DNA from: Peribacillus tepidiphilus
GTDB taxonomy: Bacteria; Bacillota; Bacilli; Bacillales; DSM-1321
Reading direction: 5' to 3'
NCBI RefSeq assembly: GCF_009466385.1
Contig: NZ_WIAQ01000012.1
Coordinates: 1 to 59,905 of the forward strand
DNA: 59,905 nucleotides
Part shown: positions 19,589 through 37,400 of the stretch, piece by piece
Layout of the letters: every line of letters begins with the position of its first letter
Position numbering within the stretch: position 1 is the stretch's first letter
Notes under the pieces: model-generated
What the model was told of the DNA's origin: nothing
Databases searched by the model: none
The model's input: only the letters and a program-made list of their open reading frames with translations
Position numbers and translations under genes: made by a program

Positions 19589-19900
19589 TTATTTATCTAA
19601 GGATTCACCTGATTTTACAGCAATACGTACTTTTTTACCGTCAACTGTTTTGTAGCCAACACGTGTTGGTTTTCCAGTCTTAGGATCAATCGGCATAACG
19701 TTTGAAACGTGAATTGGAGCCTCTTGGCTAATGATTCCACCTTGTGGATTAGCTTGAGAAGGCTTTGAGTGCTTTTTAACAATATTCACACCTTCAACCA
19801 ATACACGGTTTTTCTTAGGGTATGCTTCAAGGATTACTCCTTGTTTGCCTTTATCCTTACCAGAGATGACTACAACTTTGTCACCTTTTTTTACATGCAT
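19589..19900 (-). CDS. rplX: 50S ribosomal protein L24
   Basis: L24 starts assembly of the large subunit and sits at the tunnel exit. The 103-residue protein has the KOW motif [18 protein letters not shown] near the N-terminus, then [16 protein letters not shown] and the family segment [22 protein letters not shown] precedes the ATG. It lies between rplN and rplE. Confidence 0.98.
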   Translation of the reverse strand: MHVKKGDKVVVISGKDKGKQGVILEAYPKKNRVLVEGVNIVKKHSKPSQANPQGGIISQEAPIHVSNVMPIDPKTGKPTRVGYKTVDGKKVRIAVKSGESLDK

Positions 19901-19942
19901 GAGATTCGCACCTCCTTGAAAGGCGTTTTACAATTATTTACA

Positions 19943-20332
<390 letters not shown>

Positions 20333-20355
20333 TTAACGTAATCCGAACAGTTATA

Positions 20356-20619
<264 letters not shown>

Positions 20620-20638
20620 TCAGCAAACCTCCCCTCAA

Positions 20639-21927
<1,289 letters not shown>

Positions 21928-22269
21928 TTATCCCTCCTTCTTCTCTGATAAAACGATAGTAATATGGCTAGTACGTTTATTAATTGCGCTCGCACGACCC
22001 ATAGCGCGCGGACGGAAACGTTTCAATGTTGGTCCTTCGTTTACATATGCTTCCTTAACTACTAAATTGTTAATGTCCATTTCGTAGTTATGCTCTGCGT
22101 TTGCCATAGCAGATTTTAAAACTTTCTCTACTACTGGAGATGCAGATTTTGGAGTATGACGAAGGATAGCGATCGCTTCACCTACTTGCTTGCCTCGAAT
22201 TAGATCTACAACTAAACGAACTTTACGAGGAGCAATACGAACTGTTCTTGCAACAGCTTTAGCTTGCAT
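21928..22269 (-). CDS. rplV: 50S ribosomal protein L22
   Basis: L22 lines the exit tunnel with a long beta hairpin. The start is put at [20 protein letters not shown] (113 residues) with GAGGAGGGCATCTC upstream; a longer frame by six codons overlaps rpsS. The hairpin region [20 protein letters not shown] shows no deletion or duplication of the kind seen in macrolide-resistant mutants. Confidence 0.98.
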   Translation of the reverse strand: MQAKAVARTVRIAPRKVRLVVDLIRGKQVGEAIAILRHTPKSASPVVEKVLKSAMANAEHNYEMDINNLVVKEAYVNEGPTLKRFRPRAMGRASAINKRTSHITIVLSEKKEG

Positions 22270-22286
22270 GAGATGCCCTCCTCTCA

Positions 22287-22616
<330 letters not shown>

Positions 22617-22625
22617 TCAACCCCG

Positions 22626-23474
<849 letters not shown>

Positions 23475-23482
23475 CTAGTAAA

Positions 23483-23767
23483 TTATGCTTCAAAAAATTC
23501 GATTTCTTTGCTGTCAGCTGTTAAAGTAACAATTGCTTTACGGCGCTTGTTCGTATAGCCTGCATGACGGCCCATACGCTTATATTTGCCCTTGTAGTTC
23601 ATGATGTTCACTTTTTCAACTTTCACACCAAAGATTTCTTGAATAGCATCTTTCACTTGTGTTTTGTTTGCTTTCACGTCAACTTCGAATGTGTATTTCT
23701 TTTCACCCATTAAATCGGAAGAACGTTCAGTAATTACGGGGCGCTTAATGATATCACGAGCATCCAT
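23483..23767 (-). CDS. rplW: 50S ribosomal protein L23
   Basis: L23 sits at the tunnel exit and is the docking site for trigger factor and SRP. The 94-residue protein has [20 protein letters not shown], then [20 protein letters not shown] and [16 protein letters not shown]. Its ATG shares one base with the rplD stop (TAATG), so translation is coupled. Confidence 0.98.
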   Translation of the reverse strand: MDARDIIKRPVITERSSDLMGEKKYTFEVDVKANKTQVKDAIQEIFGVKVEKVNIMNYKGKYKRMGRHAGYTNKRRKAIVTLTADSKEIEFFEA

Positions 23768-24390
23768 TATGCAAGCACCTCCTCTACTTTTTCAACAGCT
23801 GCTTTTGTGATGATTAGCTTGTTGTGACCAACAAGATCTAATACGTTTAAACCAGCTGCTTCTACTACAGTAACTCCTGGGATGTTACGAGCAGAAAGCG
23901 CAACATTTTCATCAAGTTTATCAGTTACAACAAGTGCTTTTGTATCTACTGATAATCCTTTAAGAAATGCTACGAATTCTTTTGTTTTTGGAGCTTCGAA
24001 AGTTAGGTTTTCTAATACTAAAATATTATCTTCTGCAACTTTAGCAGATAGAGCAGATTTAAGTGCTAGACGACGCATTTTTTTAGGAAGTTTGTAGCTG
24101 TATGATCTTGGTTGAGGACCAAATACAGTACCTCCGCCACGCCATTGTGGAGAACGGATAGATCCTTGACGAGCACGTCCAGTACCTTTTTGACGCCATG
24201 GTTTGCGTCCACCGCCTGATACTTCAGAACGATTTTTTACTTTATGAGTTCCTTGACGTAAAGAAGCTCTTTGCATGATAATCGCTTCAAATAATACGTG
24301 CTTATTAGGTTCAATACCAAAAACGGAATCATTTAATTCGATTTCGCCTTTTTTAGATCCCATTTGGTCAAATAATGTAACTTTTGGCAT
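23767..24390 (-). CDS. rplD: 50S ribosomal protein L4
   Basis: L4 lines the exit tunnel opposite L22. The 207-residue protein begins [20 protein letters not shown], and its tunnel loop contains [20 protein letters not shown], unaltered at positions where macrolide resistance arises. GGAGGAGC precedes the ATG. In E. coli L4 represses its operon through the S10 leader; a structured leader exists here before rpsJ, but such control is not established for Bacillus. Confidence 0.98.
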   Translation of the reverse strand: MPKVTLFDQMGSKKGEIELNDSVFGIEPNKHVLFEAIIMQRASLRQGTHKVKNRSEVSGGGRKPWRQKGTGRARQGSIRSPQWRGGGTVFGPQPRSYSYKLPKKMRRLALKSALSAKVAEDNILVLENLTFEAPKTKEFVAFLKGLSVDTKALVVTDKLDENVALSARNIPGVTVVEAAGLNVLDLVGHNKLIITKAAVEKVEEVLA

Positions 24391-24419
24391 TTTCTAATGC
24401 TCCTCCTTTCCTTTGAAAA

Positions 24420-25049
24420 TTACTTTGCTTTAACCGCACTTTTTACTTGTACTAGGGATTTTTTCGCACCAGGTACGTTACCTTTAACTAATAGTAGGTT
24501 GCGTTCTGTATCTACTTTTACTACTTGTAGGTTTTGAACTGTAACTTTTTCTCCACCCATACGACCTGGTAATTCTTTAGATTTGAATACACGGTTTGGA
24601 GCAATCGGTCCCATTGAACCAGGGCGACGATGATAACGAGAACCGTGAGACATAGGTCCACGAGATTGTCCGTGGCGCTTGATTGCACCTTGGAATCCTT
24701 TACCCTTTGATACTCCTGTTACATCTACTAATTCGCCTTCAGCGAAAATGTCAACTTTGACTTCTTGACCAACTTCATAGTCTGCAAGGTTTACTCCGCG
24801 AATTTCGCGAATGAAGCGCTTAGGTGCAGTATTTGCTTTAGCAGCGTGTCCTTTTTCAGGTTTGTTAGCAAGCTTTTCACGCTTATCTTCAAAACCCAAT
24901 TGGATCGCTTCGTAGCCATCAACCTCAACTGTTTTCTTTTGAAGGACTACGTTTCCAGCCGCTTCAATAACAGTTACAGGAATAAGCTCACCATTTTCAG
25001 CAAAAATCTGCGTCATGCCGATCTTTCTTCCTAAGATTCCTTTGGTCAT
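24420..25049 (-). CDS. rplC: 50S ribosomal protein L3
   Basis: L3 starts 50S assembly, and its loop reaches the peptidyl transferase centre. The 209-residue protein begins [20 protein letters not shown] and has the signature [20 protein letters not shown] followed by [13 protein letters not shown], which ends near the catalytic site. GGAGGTGTG precedes the ATG. It is the second gene of the S10 operon. Confidence 0.98.
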   Translation of the reverse strand: MTKGILGRKIGMTQIFAENGELIPVTVIEAAGNVVLQKKTVEVDGYEAIQLGFEDKREKLANKPEKGHAAKANTAPKRFIREIRGVNLADYEVGQEVKVDIFAEGELVDVTGVSKGKGFQGAIKRHGQSRGPMSHGSRYHRRPGSMGPIAPNRVFKSKELPGRMGGEKVTVQNLQVVKVDTERNLLLVKGNVPGAKKSLVQVKSAVKAK

Positions 25050-25084
25050 AAGTCACACCTCCTGATAATTTATCGATTTATTTA

Positions 25085-25520
<436 letters not shown>

Positions 25521-25526
25521 TTGTCT

Positions 25527-25555
25527 ATTATACATAAAACATAAAGAAGTTGCAA
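25527..25555 (-). promoter_or_regulatory. S10 operon promoter, proximal (sigma-A)
   Basis: TTGCAA (25550-25555), a 17-bp spacer and TATAAT (25527-25532) on the minus strand. Confidence 0.85.
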
Positions 25556-25595
25556 CTAAAACTTAGGCAAGTTCTCTATGTCGCACACTTTTTCT

Positions 25596-25624
25596 ATTAT
25601 ACATATCTGATACATATTTTTCAA
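25596..25624 (-). promoter_or_regulatory. S10 operon promoter, distal (sigma-A)
   Basis: TTGAAA (25619-25624), a 17-bp spacer and TATAAT (25596-25601) on the minus strand. It is 69 bp upstream of the proximal promoter, giving a tandem pair. Confidence 0.75.
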
Positions 25625-25793
25625 GATAATGTTTATTTTTATCGATGATCAGATATTGGATTGACGAGTTACTTCTATTATATAGTTTTTTCCATTCATC
25701 ACTTCATCGGTACCTTTTCTTTGAGCATAGTCTTTCAAGAATAAATAAGGAAACGAATGATACATGCACTGGAAGTATAATGAGAAAATCTAA
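25625..25793. other. Gene-free spacer between tuf and the S10 promoters
   Basis: No coding region, repeat or strong structure is visible here. B. subtilis carries ybaC (a peptidase-like gene) between tuf and rpsJ; no trace of it was recognised. Confidence 0.6.
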
Positions 25794-25827
25794 AAAAAAA
25801 AGCAGAGGTTTTCACCTCTGCTTTTTA
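25794..25827 (-). terminator. Intrinsic terminator of the str operon after tuf
   Basis: AAAGCAGAGGT and ACCTCTGCTTT form a stem with a four-base loop, followed by a run of about ten T on the minus strand. Confidence 0.95.
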
Positions 25828-25861
25828 CGGAGAGCGTCCTCTCCTTTATGTTAGGCTGATA

Positions 25862-27049
<1,188 letters not shown>

Positions 27050-27100
27050 TAGGAATTCCTCCTTGATTATTGTTTTAAGTAATATAAAAAAGTATATGCT

Positions 27101-27133
27101 GCTATGAAAGTGAACCTAGTCCACTTTCATAGC
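27101..27133 (-). promoter_or_regulatory. Perfect 12-bp hairpin in the fusA-tuf spacer
   Basis: GCTATGAAAGTG pairs with CACTTTCATAGC around a nine-base loop. A T-rich stretch (ACTTTTTTAT) follows eight bases later, too far for a classic terminator. It may be a pause or partial terminator, a processing site or an mRNA stabiliser for tuf. Confidence 0.6.
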
Positions 27134-27144
27134 TTACATAAGTA

Positions 27145-27173
27145 GTTATACTTTAATGAAGAATGAAAATCAA
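27145..27173 (-). promoter_or_regulatory. Candidate tuf promoter inside the str operon
   Basis: TTGATT (27168-27173), a 17-bp spacer and TATAAC (27145-27150) on the minus strand, directly after the fusA coding region. A separate promoter would explain higher EF-Tu than EF-G levels. Confidence 0.6.
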
Positions 27174-29252
27174 TTATTCGCCTTTATTTTTTTTGATAAT
27201 TTCATCAGCAATTGATTTTGGTACTTCTTCGTAGTGATCAAAGTGCATTGTGAATACACCGCGTCCTTGAGTGTTAGAACGTAAAGAAGTTGCATAACCG
27301 AACATTTCAGAAAGTGGAACCATCGCTTTAACAACTTGTGCGTTACCGCGAGCTTCCATACCTTCTACACGTCCGCGACGAGCAGTGATACCGCCCATGA
27401 TGTCTCCCATGTATTCTTCAGGGATTACAACTTCAACTCTCATAACAGGCTCTAGAAGGACTGGATCACATTTAGCAGCAGCATTTTTAAGCGCTAAAGA
27501 AGCAGCGATTTTAAATGCCATTTCACTGGAGTCAACATCATGGTAAGAACCGTCGAATAATTTCGCTTTGATGTCAACCATTGGGTATCCTGCAAGAACT
27601 CCTTTTTGAAGAGCATCTTCAAGACCAGCTTGAACCGCAGGAATGTATTCACGTGGTACTACACCACCAACAATAGCATTTTCAAATTCGAATCCTTTTC
27701 CTTCTTCGTTAGGAGAGAATTCGATCCAAACGTGACCGTATTGTCCACGACCACCGGATTGACGAGCAAATTTACCTTCAACTTGCGCGCTTTTACGGAA
27801 TGTTTCACGATATGCTACTTGTGGCGCACCTACGTTAGCTTCTACTTTGAATTCGCGTCTCATACGATCCACGATGATATCAAGGTGAAGCTCACCCATA
27901 CCTGCAATAATAGTTTGACCTGTTTCTTGGTCAGTATGAGCACGGAATGTTGGATCTTCCTCTTGAAGCTTTTGAAGAGCAGTTGCCATTTTGTCTTGGT
28001 CTGCTTTAGACTTCGGCTCAACAGAAAGTTGGATAACCGGCTCAGGGAATTGCATAGACTCAAGAATTACAGGAGCTTTTTCATCACAGAGTGTATCACC
28101 TGTTGTAGTATCTTTAAGACCTACAGCAGCTGCGATGTCACCCGCATATACCATTGAAATCTCTTCACGGTGATTTGCGTGCATTTGAAGAATACGTCCA
28201 ATACGCTCGCGCTTACCTTTTGTAGAGTTTTGTACATAAGAACCCGAACTTAATGTACCAGAGTATACACGGAAGAATGTTAATTTACCAACATATGGGT
28301 CAGTCATTACTTTGAACGCAAGAGCTGCAAACGGCTCATCGTCACTTGATGGACGAGTAACTTCTTCGTCAGTGTCAGGTAGAGTACCTTTAATTGGTGG
28401 TATGTCTACCGGAGACGGAAGATAATCGATTACTGCGTCAAGCATTTTCTGAACACCTTTGTTTTTGAATGCTGATCCACAGATTACTGGGAAGAATTCA
28501 ACGTTTACAGTACCTTTACGAATTGCTGCTTTAAGCTCTTCGTTTGTAATTTCTTCACCGCCAAGGTACTTCTCCATTAGTTCTTCATCTAGTTCAGCAA
28601 CTGCTTCAACAAGCTTTTCACGGTATTCTTCTGCTTGAGCTTTATACTCTTCAGGAATTTCGCGCACTTGAATATCTGTTCCAAGGTCATTGCCATAGAA
28701 AGTTGCGTTCATTTCTACTAAGTCAATGATACCTTCGAATTGATCTTCAGCACCGATTGGTAACTGAATCGGATGTGCATTCGCTTGAAGACGGTCGTGC
28801 AGAGTCTTTACAGAATAAAGGAAGTCTGCACCGATTTTATCCATCTTGTTAACGAAAACGATACGAGGAACTCCATAAGTTGTTGCTTGGCGCCAAACTG
28901 TTTCAGTTTGTGGCTCAACCCCAGATTGAGCGTCAAGTACCGCTACAGCACCATCTAATACACGAAGTGAACGTTCTACTTCAACTGTGAAGTCTACGTG
29001 TCCTGGTGTATCGATGATGTTTACGCGGTGACCTTTCCACTGTGCAGTTGTTGCTGCAGAAGTGATCGTGATACCACGTTCTTGTTCTTGTTCCATCCAG
29101 TCCATTTGAGACGCACCTTCGTGCGTTTCTCCAATTTTATGAATACGACCAGTGTAATAAAGAACACGCTCAGTTGTTGTTGTTTTACCAGCATCAATGT
29201 GAGCCATGATACCAATATTACGAGTTTTTTCTAAGGAGAACTCTCTTGCCAT
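27174..29252 (-). CDS. fusA: Elongation factor G
   Basis: GTPase that drives translocation of tRNA and mRNA. The 692-residue protein has the G1 motif [13 protein letters not shown] (about residues 17-29), [19 protein letters not shown] and NKMDK, then domains II-V with the domain IV segment [25 protein letters not shown] precedes the ATG. It lies between rpsG and tuf, in the standard str order. Confidence 0.99.
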   Translation of the reverse strand: MAREFSLEKTRNIGIMAHIDAGKTTTTERVLYYTGRIHKIGETHEGASQMDWMEQEQERGITITSAATTAQWKGHRVNIIDTPGHVDFTVEVERSLRVLDGAVAVLDAQSGVEPQTETVWRQATTYGVPRIVFVNKMDKIGADFLYSVKTLHDRLQANAHPIQLPIGAEDQFEGIIDLVEMNATFYGNDLGTDIQVREIPEEYKAQAEEYREKLVEAVAELDEELMEKYLGGEEITNEELKAAIRKGTVNVEFFPVICGSAFKNKGVQKMLDAVIDYLPSPVDIPPIKGTLPDTDEEVTRPSSDDEPFAALAFKVMTDPYVGKLTFFRVYSGTLSSGSYVQNSTKGKRERIGRILQMHANHREEISMVYAGDIAAAVGLKDTTTGDTLCDEKAPVILESMQFPEPVIQLSVEPKSKADQDKMATALQKLQEEDPTFRAHTDQETGQTIIAGMGELHLDIIVDRMRREFKVEANVGAPQVAYRETFRKSAQVEGKFARQSGGRGQYGHVWIEFSPNEEGKGFEFENAIVGGVVPREYIPAVQAGLEDALQKGVLAGYPMVDIKAKLFDGSYHDVDSSEMAFKIAASLALKNAAAKCDPVLLEPVMRVEVVIPEEYMGDIMGGITARRGRVEGMEARGNAQVVKAMVPLSEMFGYATSLRSNTQGRGVFTMHFDHYEEVPKSIADEIIKKNKGE

Positions 29253-29306
29253 TGGGTCTTTCTCCTTCCTTATATGAGTATAATTTTAGGAATGTTGTTT
29301 CGAATA

Positions 29307-29807
<501 letters not shown>

Positions 29808-29829
29808 TCAAGTTAATTGTTGTTTTACA

Positions 29830-30279
<450 letters not shown>

Positions 30280-30323
30280 CTAGACCCACACATCCAGGTG
30301 GTTCATAAATGAGCAAAAACAAA

Positions 30324-30347
30324 GTTTTTGTGGTATGCCACAAAAAC
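30324..30347 (-). terminator. Attenuator-like hairpin between rplGB and rpsL
   Basis: GTTTTTGTGG pairs perfectly with CCACAAAAAC around a four-base loop and is followed by TTTGTTTTTG on the minus strand. It lies within the operon, just after the rplGB stop, so it probably works as a partial terminator or pause site. Confidence 0.6.
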
Positions 30348-30351
30348 AGTT

Positions 30352-30600
30352 TTACTTTTTAATTGCAACAGCCGCAGCTTTCACATCAATCCGACTAGCT
30401 TTTCCAAGCTTTTTCATCGAATCAACGTAATGTATAGGCACCTTTAGGTCTGAAGCAATAGTAACGATATCTTCTAGAAGTTTAGGATCTGCATCCTCTG
30501 CTAAAATTACTTCAGCGACTTCCTGGTTCCTTAATGCCTTGACTGTTTGTTTTGTTCCTATAATGATCTTTTTAGCCTGTAAGACTTTTTCATAAGACAT
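30352..30600 (-). CDS. rplGB: L7Ae-family kink-turn RNA-binding protein (YbxF)
   Basis: Small protein of the L7Ae/L30e/S12e family that binds kink-turns in RNA; YbxF associates with the ribosome in B. subtilis, but its precise job is unknown. The 82-residue form starts [20 protein letters not shown], with GGAGGATAGTTAT upstream. [14 protein letters not shown] and [20 protein letters not shown] match the family's RNA-binding surface. It leads the str block behind a strong promoter and is separated from rpsL by a hairpin. Confidence 0.93.
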   Translation of the reverse strand: MSYEKVLQAKKIIIGTKQTVKALRNQEVAEVILAEDADPKLLEDIVTIASDLKVPIHYVDSMKKLGKASRIDVKAAAVAIKK

Positions 30601-30646
30601 ATAACTATCCTCCAAAGTTACAGGTAATCATAGGAGCACCTTTGCT

Positions 30647-30676
30647 ATAATATCACCTTTTAATATTTCATGTCAA
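30647..30676 (-). promoter_or_regulatory. Sigma-A promoter of the str operon (rplGB-rpsL-rpsG-fusA-tuf)
   Basis: TTGACA (30671-30676), an 18-bp spacer and TATTAT (30647-30652) on the minus strand, 47 bp upstream of rplGB. Confidence 0.85.
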
Positions 30677-30732
30677 CCATGCATTAAAAATTTTCTTAAA
30701 CAGATTTATACAATGGTAAGTTTATATTCTAT

Positions 30733-30763
30733 AAAAAGACCGGTGAATTTTCACCGGTCTTTG
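30733..30763 (-). terminator. Intrinsic terminator after rpoC
   Basis: AAAGACCGGTGAA and TTCACCGGTCTTT form a near-perfect stem followed by T5 on the minus strand, separating rpoBC from the str operon. Confidence 0.95.
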
Positions 30764-30767
30764 TTAT

Positions 30768-33700
30768 TTAGTCAACAGATACAGTATCTTCTTCTGTTTC
30801 TTGAACAAGAACTGGCGTTGCTTTTCTGTATCGTTGCATACCTGTTCCAGCAGGTACTAGCTTACCAATAATAACATTCTCTTTAAGACCAAGAAGTTCG
30901 TCGCGTTTTCCTTTAATTGCTGCATCTGTAAGAACTCTTGTTGTTTCTTGGAAGGATGCTGCAGATAAGAACGAATCTGTTTCAAGCGACGCTTTTGTGA
31001 TACCAAGTAAAACCGGACGCCCTGTTGCAGGAATTTTTCCTTCAAGAAGCGCTGCTTTATTGGCATCAGTAAATTGGTGGATATCCAAAAGAGTTCCAGG
31101 TAATACATCTGTTTCTCCCGCATCAATTACACGGATTTTACGCAGCATTTGTCTTACCATTACCTCGATATGCTTATCACCAATTTCAACCCCTTGCATG
31201 CGGTAAACTTTTTGTACCTCACGAAGCAGGTATTCTTGAACAGCTAGTATGTCTTTTACTTTCAAGAGTTCTTTCGGATCAATAGAACCTTCTGTTAATT
31301 CTTGACCTCTTGAAACTTGAGAACCTACTGTTACTTTCAGTCTTGCAGTATATGGAGCTGTGTAAGTGCGTGTTTCCACTTCACCTTGAACGACAATCTC
31401 CTGCTGTCTGTCTCTTCCTTCATTGATCGCAATTACTGTACCATCAATTTCAGAGATTACTGCTTGACCTTTTGGATTACGAGCTTCAAACAACTCTTGA
31501 ATACGCGGCAAACCTTGTGTAATATCGTCTCCCGCAACACCACCAGTGTGGAATGTACGCATCGTTAACTGTGTACCAGGCTCACCGATTGATTGGGCAG
31601 CGATAATACCAACAGCTTCACCCACTTCAACCTCTTGACCTGTTGCCAGGTTACGACCGTAACATTTTTTACATACACCGTGACGAGTGTTACATGTAAA
31701 TGCAGAACGAATCCAAACTGAAGTAATACCAGCTTCTTCAATTTGCTTAGCTAAGTCTTCAGTAATGATTTCATTTTCACGAACAATTACGTCGCCTGTT
31801 TCTGGGTGTTTAATTGTTTTACGAGCATAACGACCAATTAAACGTTCTTCTAAACGTTCGATAATTTCAGTTCCATCTTTTAATGCCTCTACACGTAGAC
31901 CACGATCTGTACCGCAATCATCTTCACGAACAATGACATCTTGTGCCACATCAACAAGACGACGAGTTAAGTATCCTGAGTCAGCCGTTTTGAGGGCAGT
32001 ATCCGCAAGACCTTTACGAGCACCGTGTGTAGAGATAAAGTACTCTAATACAGTTAGACCTTCACGGAAGCTTGATTTGATTGGAAGTTCGATAATACGA
32101 CCGGCTGGGTTAGCCATCAAACCGCGCATACCAGCAAGCTGAGTGAAGTTTGATGCGTTACCACGGGCACCAGAATCACTCATCATGAAGATCGGGTTTC
32201 GTTTATCCAAGGATTTCATAAGTTTTGCTTGGATTTCGTCTTTAGCTGCACTCCAGATGGAAATCACGCGATCATAGCGCTCATCTTCTGTGATAAGACC
32301 ACGTCTGAACTGCTTAAGAACTGTATCTACTTTCTTCTGTGCTTCATCGATGATTTGTTTCTTTTCTTGTAATACAACGATATCTGCTACACCAACCGTA
32401 ATACCGGCTTTTGTAGAGTATTTGAAACCAAGGTCTTTCATGCGGTCAAGCATCTTAGATGTTTCAGTAATTTTGAAGCGTTTGAATACTTCCGCAATGA
32501 TATTCCCAAGGATTTTCTTTTTAAACGGTTCAATAATCGGTTGAGCTTTAATGACTTCTTTAACATTTTTACCCTTTTCAACGAAGAAACGCTCTGGAGT
32601 TTTAACCTCTAAATTTTCTTTTGTAGGCTCGTTGATATATGGGAATGTTTCCGGCAGGATTTCGTTAAATATTAATTTTCCTACCGTTGTAATGAGAAGC
32701 ATTTTATTTTGCTCTTCTGTGAATGTTTGGTTGTTTAATGATGAAGCATGAACAGCTATACGGGAATGCAAGTGCACATATCCGTTTTGATAAGCAATTA
32801 ACGCTTCATTTGTATCTTTAAACACCATACCTTCTCCAACAGCACCTTCTCTTTCCATAGTCAGGTAGTAGTTACCTAATACCATGTCCTGAGATGGTGT
32901 AACAACTGGTTTTCCATCTTTCGGATTCAAGATGTTTTGTGCTGCCAGCATTAAAAGACGAGCTTCGGCTTGTGCTTCCGCAGAAAGTGGAACGTGTACC
33001 GCCATTTGGTCACCGTCGAAGTCAGCATTGTAAGCTGTACATACAAGCGGGTGAAGACGAATTGCACGTCCTTCGACTAATGTTGGTTCGAATGCCTGGA
33101 TTCCCAATCTGTGTAAAGTTGGGGCACGGTTTAGAAGCACTGGATGTTCTTTAATAACAGACTCTAATACGTCCCAAACCTCAGGCTGTAATCTTTCGAT
33201 TTTTCTCTTAGCAGACTTAATGTTGTGTGCCAATCCTTTGCCGACTAGCTCTTTCATGACAAATGGCTTGAATAGTTCTAAAGCCATTTCTTTTGGAAGT
33301 CCGCATTGGTACATTTTCAAGTTAGGTCCTACTACGATAACAGAACGACCAGAATAGTCTACACGTTTACCTAGCAGGTTTTGACGGAAACGTCCTTGCT
33401 TACCTTTTAACATATGAGAAAGTGATTTTAACGGACGATTTCCTGGTCCTGTTACCGGACGACCGCGACGACCGTTGTCAATCAACGCATCAACAGCTTC
33501 TTGTAGCATGCGTTTTTCGTTTTGGACGATAATGCTTGGTGCACCAAGATCCAATAAACGCTTTAAGCGATTGTTACGGTTAATGACACGACGATACAGA
33601 TCATTCAAGTCAGAAGTTGCGAAACGTCCACCATCTAACTGAACCATCGGACGAAGCTCAGGCGGAATTACCGGTAATACTTCAAGGATCATCCATGAAG

Positions 33701-34367
33701 GTTCATTTCCAGAGTTCCGGAACGCTTCTAATACCTCTAAACGTTTGATTGCTCTTGTACGGCGTTGTCCTTGTGCTGTTTTTAGCTCTTCTTTTAACAT
33801 CTCTACTTCTTTTTCAGTGTCAATGTCTTGAAGAAGCTTTCTAATTGCCTCAGCTCCCATGGAAGCTTGGAACTTATTGCCGTATTTCTCACGATAAGTT
33901 CGATACTCTTTTTCAGAAAGTAATTGTTTCTTTTCAAGAGGAGTGTCTCCAGCATCGGTTACTACGTAAGATGCAAAGTAAATAACCTCTTCGAGCGCGC
34001 GTGGGGACATGTCTAAAACAAGTCCCATACGGCTCGGAATACCTTTGAAATACCAAATGTGAGAGACAGGAGCAGCAAGCTCGATGTGTCCCATGCGTTC
34101 ACGTCTTACCTTTGCACGTGTTACTTCTACACCACATCGATCACAGACTACGCCTTTGTAACGAACACGTTTATACTTTCCGCAATGACACTCCCAGTCT
34201 TTTGTAGGACCGAAAATTCTCTCACAGAATAACCCGTCTTTTTCAGGTTTTAAAGTACGATAGTTAATGGTTTCAGGTTTTTTTACTTCTCCAAAAGACC
34301 ACGAACGAATCTTATCAGGTGAAGCCAGACCAATTTTCATATACTCAAAATTATTAACGTCTAGCAA
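30768..34367 (-). CDS. rpoC: DNA-directed RNA polymerase subunit beta'
   Basis: Largest subunit of RNA polymerase, carrying the catalytic magnesium. The 1199-residue protein has the N-terminal zinc site ([20 protein letters not shown], about 60-80) and the catalytic motif [13 protein letters not shown] near residue 450. The trigger loop region around [19 protein letters not shown] and a second cysteine cluster ([13 protein letters not shown]) follow. The start codon is TTG, preceded by GGGAGGTAGG, as in B. subtilis. It follows rpoB by 76 bases and ends in a strong terminator. Confidence 0.99.
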   Translation of the reverse strand: MLDVNNFEYMKIGLASPDKIRSWSFGEVKKPETINYRTLKPEKDGLFCERIFGPTKDWECHCGKYKRVRYKGVVCDRCGVEVTRAKVRRERMGHIELAAPVSHIWYFKGIPSRMGLVLDMSPRALEEVIYFASYVVTDAGDTPLEKKQLLSEKEYRTYREKYGNKFQASMGAEAIRKLLQDIDTEKEVEMLKEELKTAQGQRRTRAIKRLEVLEAFRNSGNEPSWMILEVLPVIPPELRPMVQLDGGRFATSDLNDLYRRVINRNNRLKRLLDLGAPSIIVQNEKRMLQEAVDALIDNGRRGRPVTGPGNRPLKSLSHMLKGKQGRFRQNLLGKRVDYSGRSVIVVGPNLKMYQCGLPKEMALELFKPFVMKELVGKGLAHNIKSAKRKIERLQPEVWDVLESVIKEHPVLLNRAPTLHRLGIQAFEPTLVEGRAIRLHPLVCTAYNADFDGDQMAVHVPLSAEAQAEARLLMLAAQNILNPKDGKPVVTPSQDMVLGNYYLTMEREGAVGEGMVFKDTNEALIAYQNGYVHLHSRIAVHASSLNNQTFTEEQNKMLLITTVGKLIFNEILPETFPYINEPTKENLEVKTPERFFVEKGKNVKEVIKAQPIIEPFKKKILGNIIAEVFKRFKITETSKMLDRMKDLGFKYSTKAGITVGVADIVVLQEKKQIIDEAQKKVDTVLKQFRRGLITEDERYDRVISIWSAAKDEIQAKLMKSLDKRNPIFMMSDSGARGNASNFTQLAGMRGLMANPAGRIIELPIKSSFREGLTVLEYFISTHGARKGLADTALKTADSGYLTRRLVDVAQDVIVREDDCGTDRGLRVEALKDGTEIIERLEERLIGRYARKTIKHPETGDVIVRENEIITEDLAKQIEEAGITSVWIRSAFTCNTRHGVCKKCYGRNLATGQEVEVGEAVGIIAAQSIGEPGTQLTMRTFHTGGVAGDDITQGLPRIQELFEARNPKGQAVISEIDGTVIAINEGRDRQQEIVVQGEVETRTYTAPYTARLKVTVGSQVSRGQELTEGSIDPKELLKVKDILAVQEYLLREVQKVYRMQGVEIGDKHIEVMVRQMLRKIRVIDAGETDVLPGTLLDIHQFTDANKAALLEGKIPATGRPVLLGITKASLETDSFLSAASFQETTRVLTDAAIKGKRDELLGLKENVIIGKLVPAGTGMQRYRKATPVLVQETEEDTVSVD

Positions 34368-34443
34368 GGGGCCTACCTCCCTTTTAATCTACAGGTTTTA
34401 CCCTTATTGCCTATATCAAAGAAGTGAATTTGCAATTTGCTGT

Positions 34444-37400
34444 TTATTTACTTGTGTTTAATTCTGTCTCTTCATAAGCGGCAGAGTCAGATTTAATTTC
34501 AGGCTCTAATGATAACGCATCTGCTTGATGGATATCATCATCATCCTCTAAATCGCGCATTTCAATCTCTTTATCATCGCTTGATAGGATTTTTACATCC
34601 ATACCTAAGCTTTGAAGTTCTTTAATCAATACCTTGAATGATTCAGGAACGCCAGGTTCTGGTACGTTTTCGCCTTTTACGATTGCTTCGTACGTTTTAA
34701 CACGTCCGACAACATCGTCAGACTTAACTGTAAGAATTTCCTGAAGCGTATAAGCAGCACCGTATGCTTCGAGCGCCCATACCTCCATCTCACCGAAACG
34801 CTGTCCACCGAACTGAGCTTTACCTCCAAGTGGCTGCTGAGTTACTAGTGAGTAAGGTCCTGTTGAACGTGCATGAAGCTTGTCATCAACCATGTGAGCC
34901 AGCTTAATCATGTACATGACACCGACAGAAACACGGTTATCAAACGGTTCACCTGTACGTCCATCATAAAGAACGGTTTTAGCATCTCTCGCCATACCAG
35001 CTTCTTCAATTGTATTCCAAACATCTTCTTCACGCGCTCCGTCGAATACCGGAGAAGCAACGTGAATTCCCAGCTTACGTGCCGCCATACCAAGATGGAG
35101 CTCAAGCACCTGACCAATGTTCATACGAGATGGAACGCCCAGCGGGTTTAACATGATGTCTACAGGAGTACCATCAGGTAAATATGGCATATCTTCTTCA
35201 GGAAGGATACGGGAAATTACCCCTTTGTTACCATGGCGTCCCGCCATTTTATCCCCTTCAGAGATTTTACGTTTTTGAACGATATAAACACGAACTAATT
35301 GGTTTACACCCGGAGGAAGTTCGTCGCCATCTTCGCGGTTGAAGACTTTAACGTCTAAGACAATTCCGCCACCGCCATGAGGTACACGTAGCGAAGTATC
35401 ACGTACTTCACGAGCTTTCTCACCAAAAATGGCATGGAGCAGACGCTCTTCCGCTGTTAATTCTGTCACACCTTTTGGCGTAACTTTACCAACTAGCAGG
35501 TCACCGTCTTTTACCTCGGCACCAATTCGGATAATTCCTCTTTCGTCTAGGTTTCGAAGCGCATCTTCCCCTACATTCGGAATATCTCGAGTAATTTCCT
35601 CAGGGCCAAGTTTCGTGTCACGAGATTCAGATTCATATTCTTCAATATGAATAGATGTATACACATCATCTTTAACAAGACGCTCGCTCATAATGATGGC
35701 ATCCTCGTAGTTGTAGCCGTCCCAAGTCATGAAGGCAACAAGTACGTTTCGACCTAAAGCAAGCTCACCCTTATCCATGGACGGACCGTCAGCCAGGATC
35801 TCACCTTTTACTACACGATCTCCAACACTTACAATTGGGCGTTGATTATAACAAGTTCCTTGGTTGGAACGGACAAACTTTAATAATCGATATTTATCAA
35901 GGTCACCTTTTACTTCTTGACCATCAATTTCTTTCACACGGCGAACCCAAATCTCACGGGATTCTACATGTTCAACAATACCATCATGCTTACAAATGAC
36001 TGCAGCACCAGAATCTTTTGCAGATACATATTCCATACCAGTACCTACAATCGGAGCTTCAGGCTGCATCAAAGGAACAGCTTGTCGTTGCATGTTCGCT
36101 CCCATTAGGGCACGGTTGGAGTCATCGTTTTCCAAGAACGGTATACATGCGGTAGCAGCAGATACTACTTGCTTAGGAGAAACATCCATGTAATCTACGC
36201 GATCTTTTTTAACCACCGTATTTTCTCCACGGAAACGAGCTACCACTTCATCATCCAAGAAGGTTCCGTCTTCAGCTAGACGGGCATTTGCTTGAGCCAC
36301 CACATAGTTATCTTCCTCATCGGCTGTAAGGTAATCAATTCGATCCGTCACCTTACCTGTTTCAGGATCTACACGTCTATAAGGTGTCTCAATAAACCCG
36401 AATCGGTTTACTTTTGCAAAGCTTGATAGAGAGTTGATCAAACCAATGTTTGGACCCTCTGGTGTTTCGATCGGACACATACGACCATAATGGGAATAGT
36501 GAACGTCACGCACTTCAAAGCCAGCTCGTTCACGAGTCAATCCACCAGGTCCCAATGCAGAAAGACGACGCTTATGTGTAAGCTCAGCAAGAGGATTCGT
36601 TTGATCCATGAACTGTGATAATTGCGAACTACCAAAGAATTCTTTAATAGATGCAATAACAGGACGTATATTAATTAGCTGCTGAGGTGTTATTGTGTTC
36701 GTATCTTGAATAGACATTCTTTCACGAACTACACGTTCCATACGAGAAAGACCAATTCGGAATTGGTTCTGTAATAGTTCACCAACAGAACGCAAACGAC
36801 GGTTTCCTAGATGGTCGATATCATCTGTATCTCCAACAGAGTATAGTAAATTAAAGAAATAGCTAATAGAAGCAATAATATCTGCAGGAGAAATATTCTT
36901 AACATGCTCAGCTACATTAGCGTTACCGATAATATTAATTTCTTTTTCACCGTCTGATTCTCCAGGAGCGAAGATCTTAATAGATTGAACTAGAACTTCC
37001 TCTTCAACTACACCACCGACAGGATGAAGGGTTTTAAAACCAATTCCTTTTTCCAAATATGGAAGAATTCTATCAAGTGTACGGCGGTCTAAAAGAGTCC
37101 CTTTTTCTACAAGAATCTCGCCTGTTTCAGGATCTACCAATGTTTCAGCAATACGCTGATTGAATAGACGGTTTTTAATATGAAGCTTTTTGTTAATTTT
37201 ATAGCGCCCAACGTTTGCTAAATCATAACGTTTAGGGTCAAAGAAACGAGACACTAGAAGGCTTTTGGCATTTTCTACTGTCGGCGGCTCGCCCGGACGT
37301 AAGCGTTCATAGATTTCAAGAAGCGCTTTTTCCGTGCTCCCCGTATTGTCCTTTTCAAGGGTATTTCTTATATATTCATTGTCACCGATTAAATCAATGA

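Noticed and set aside
36520-36660. Rifampicin-resistance change in rpoB
   Set aside because: The residues of the rifampicin pocket are wild type.
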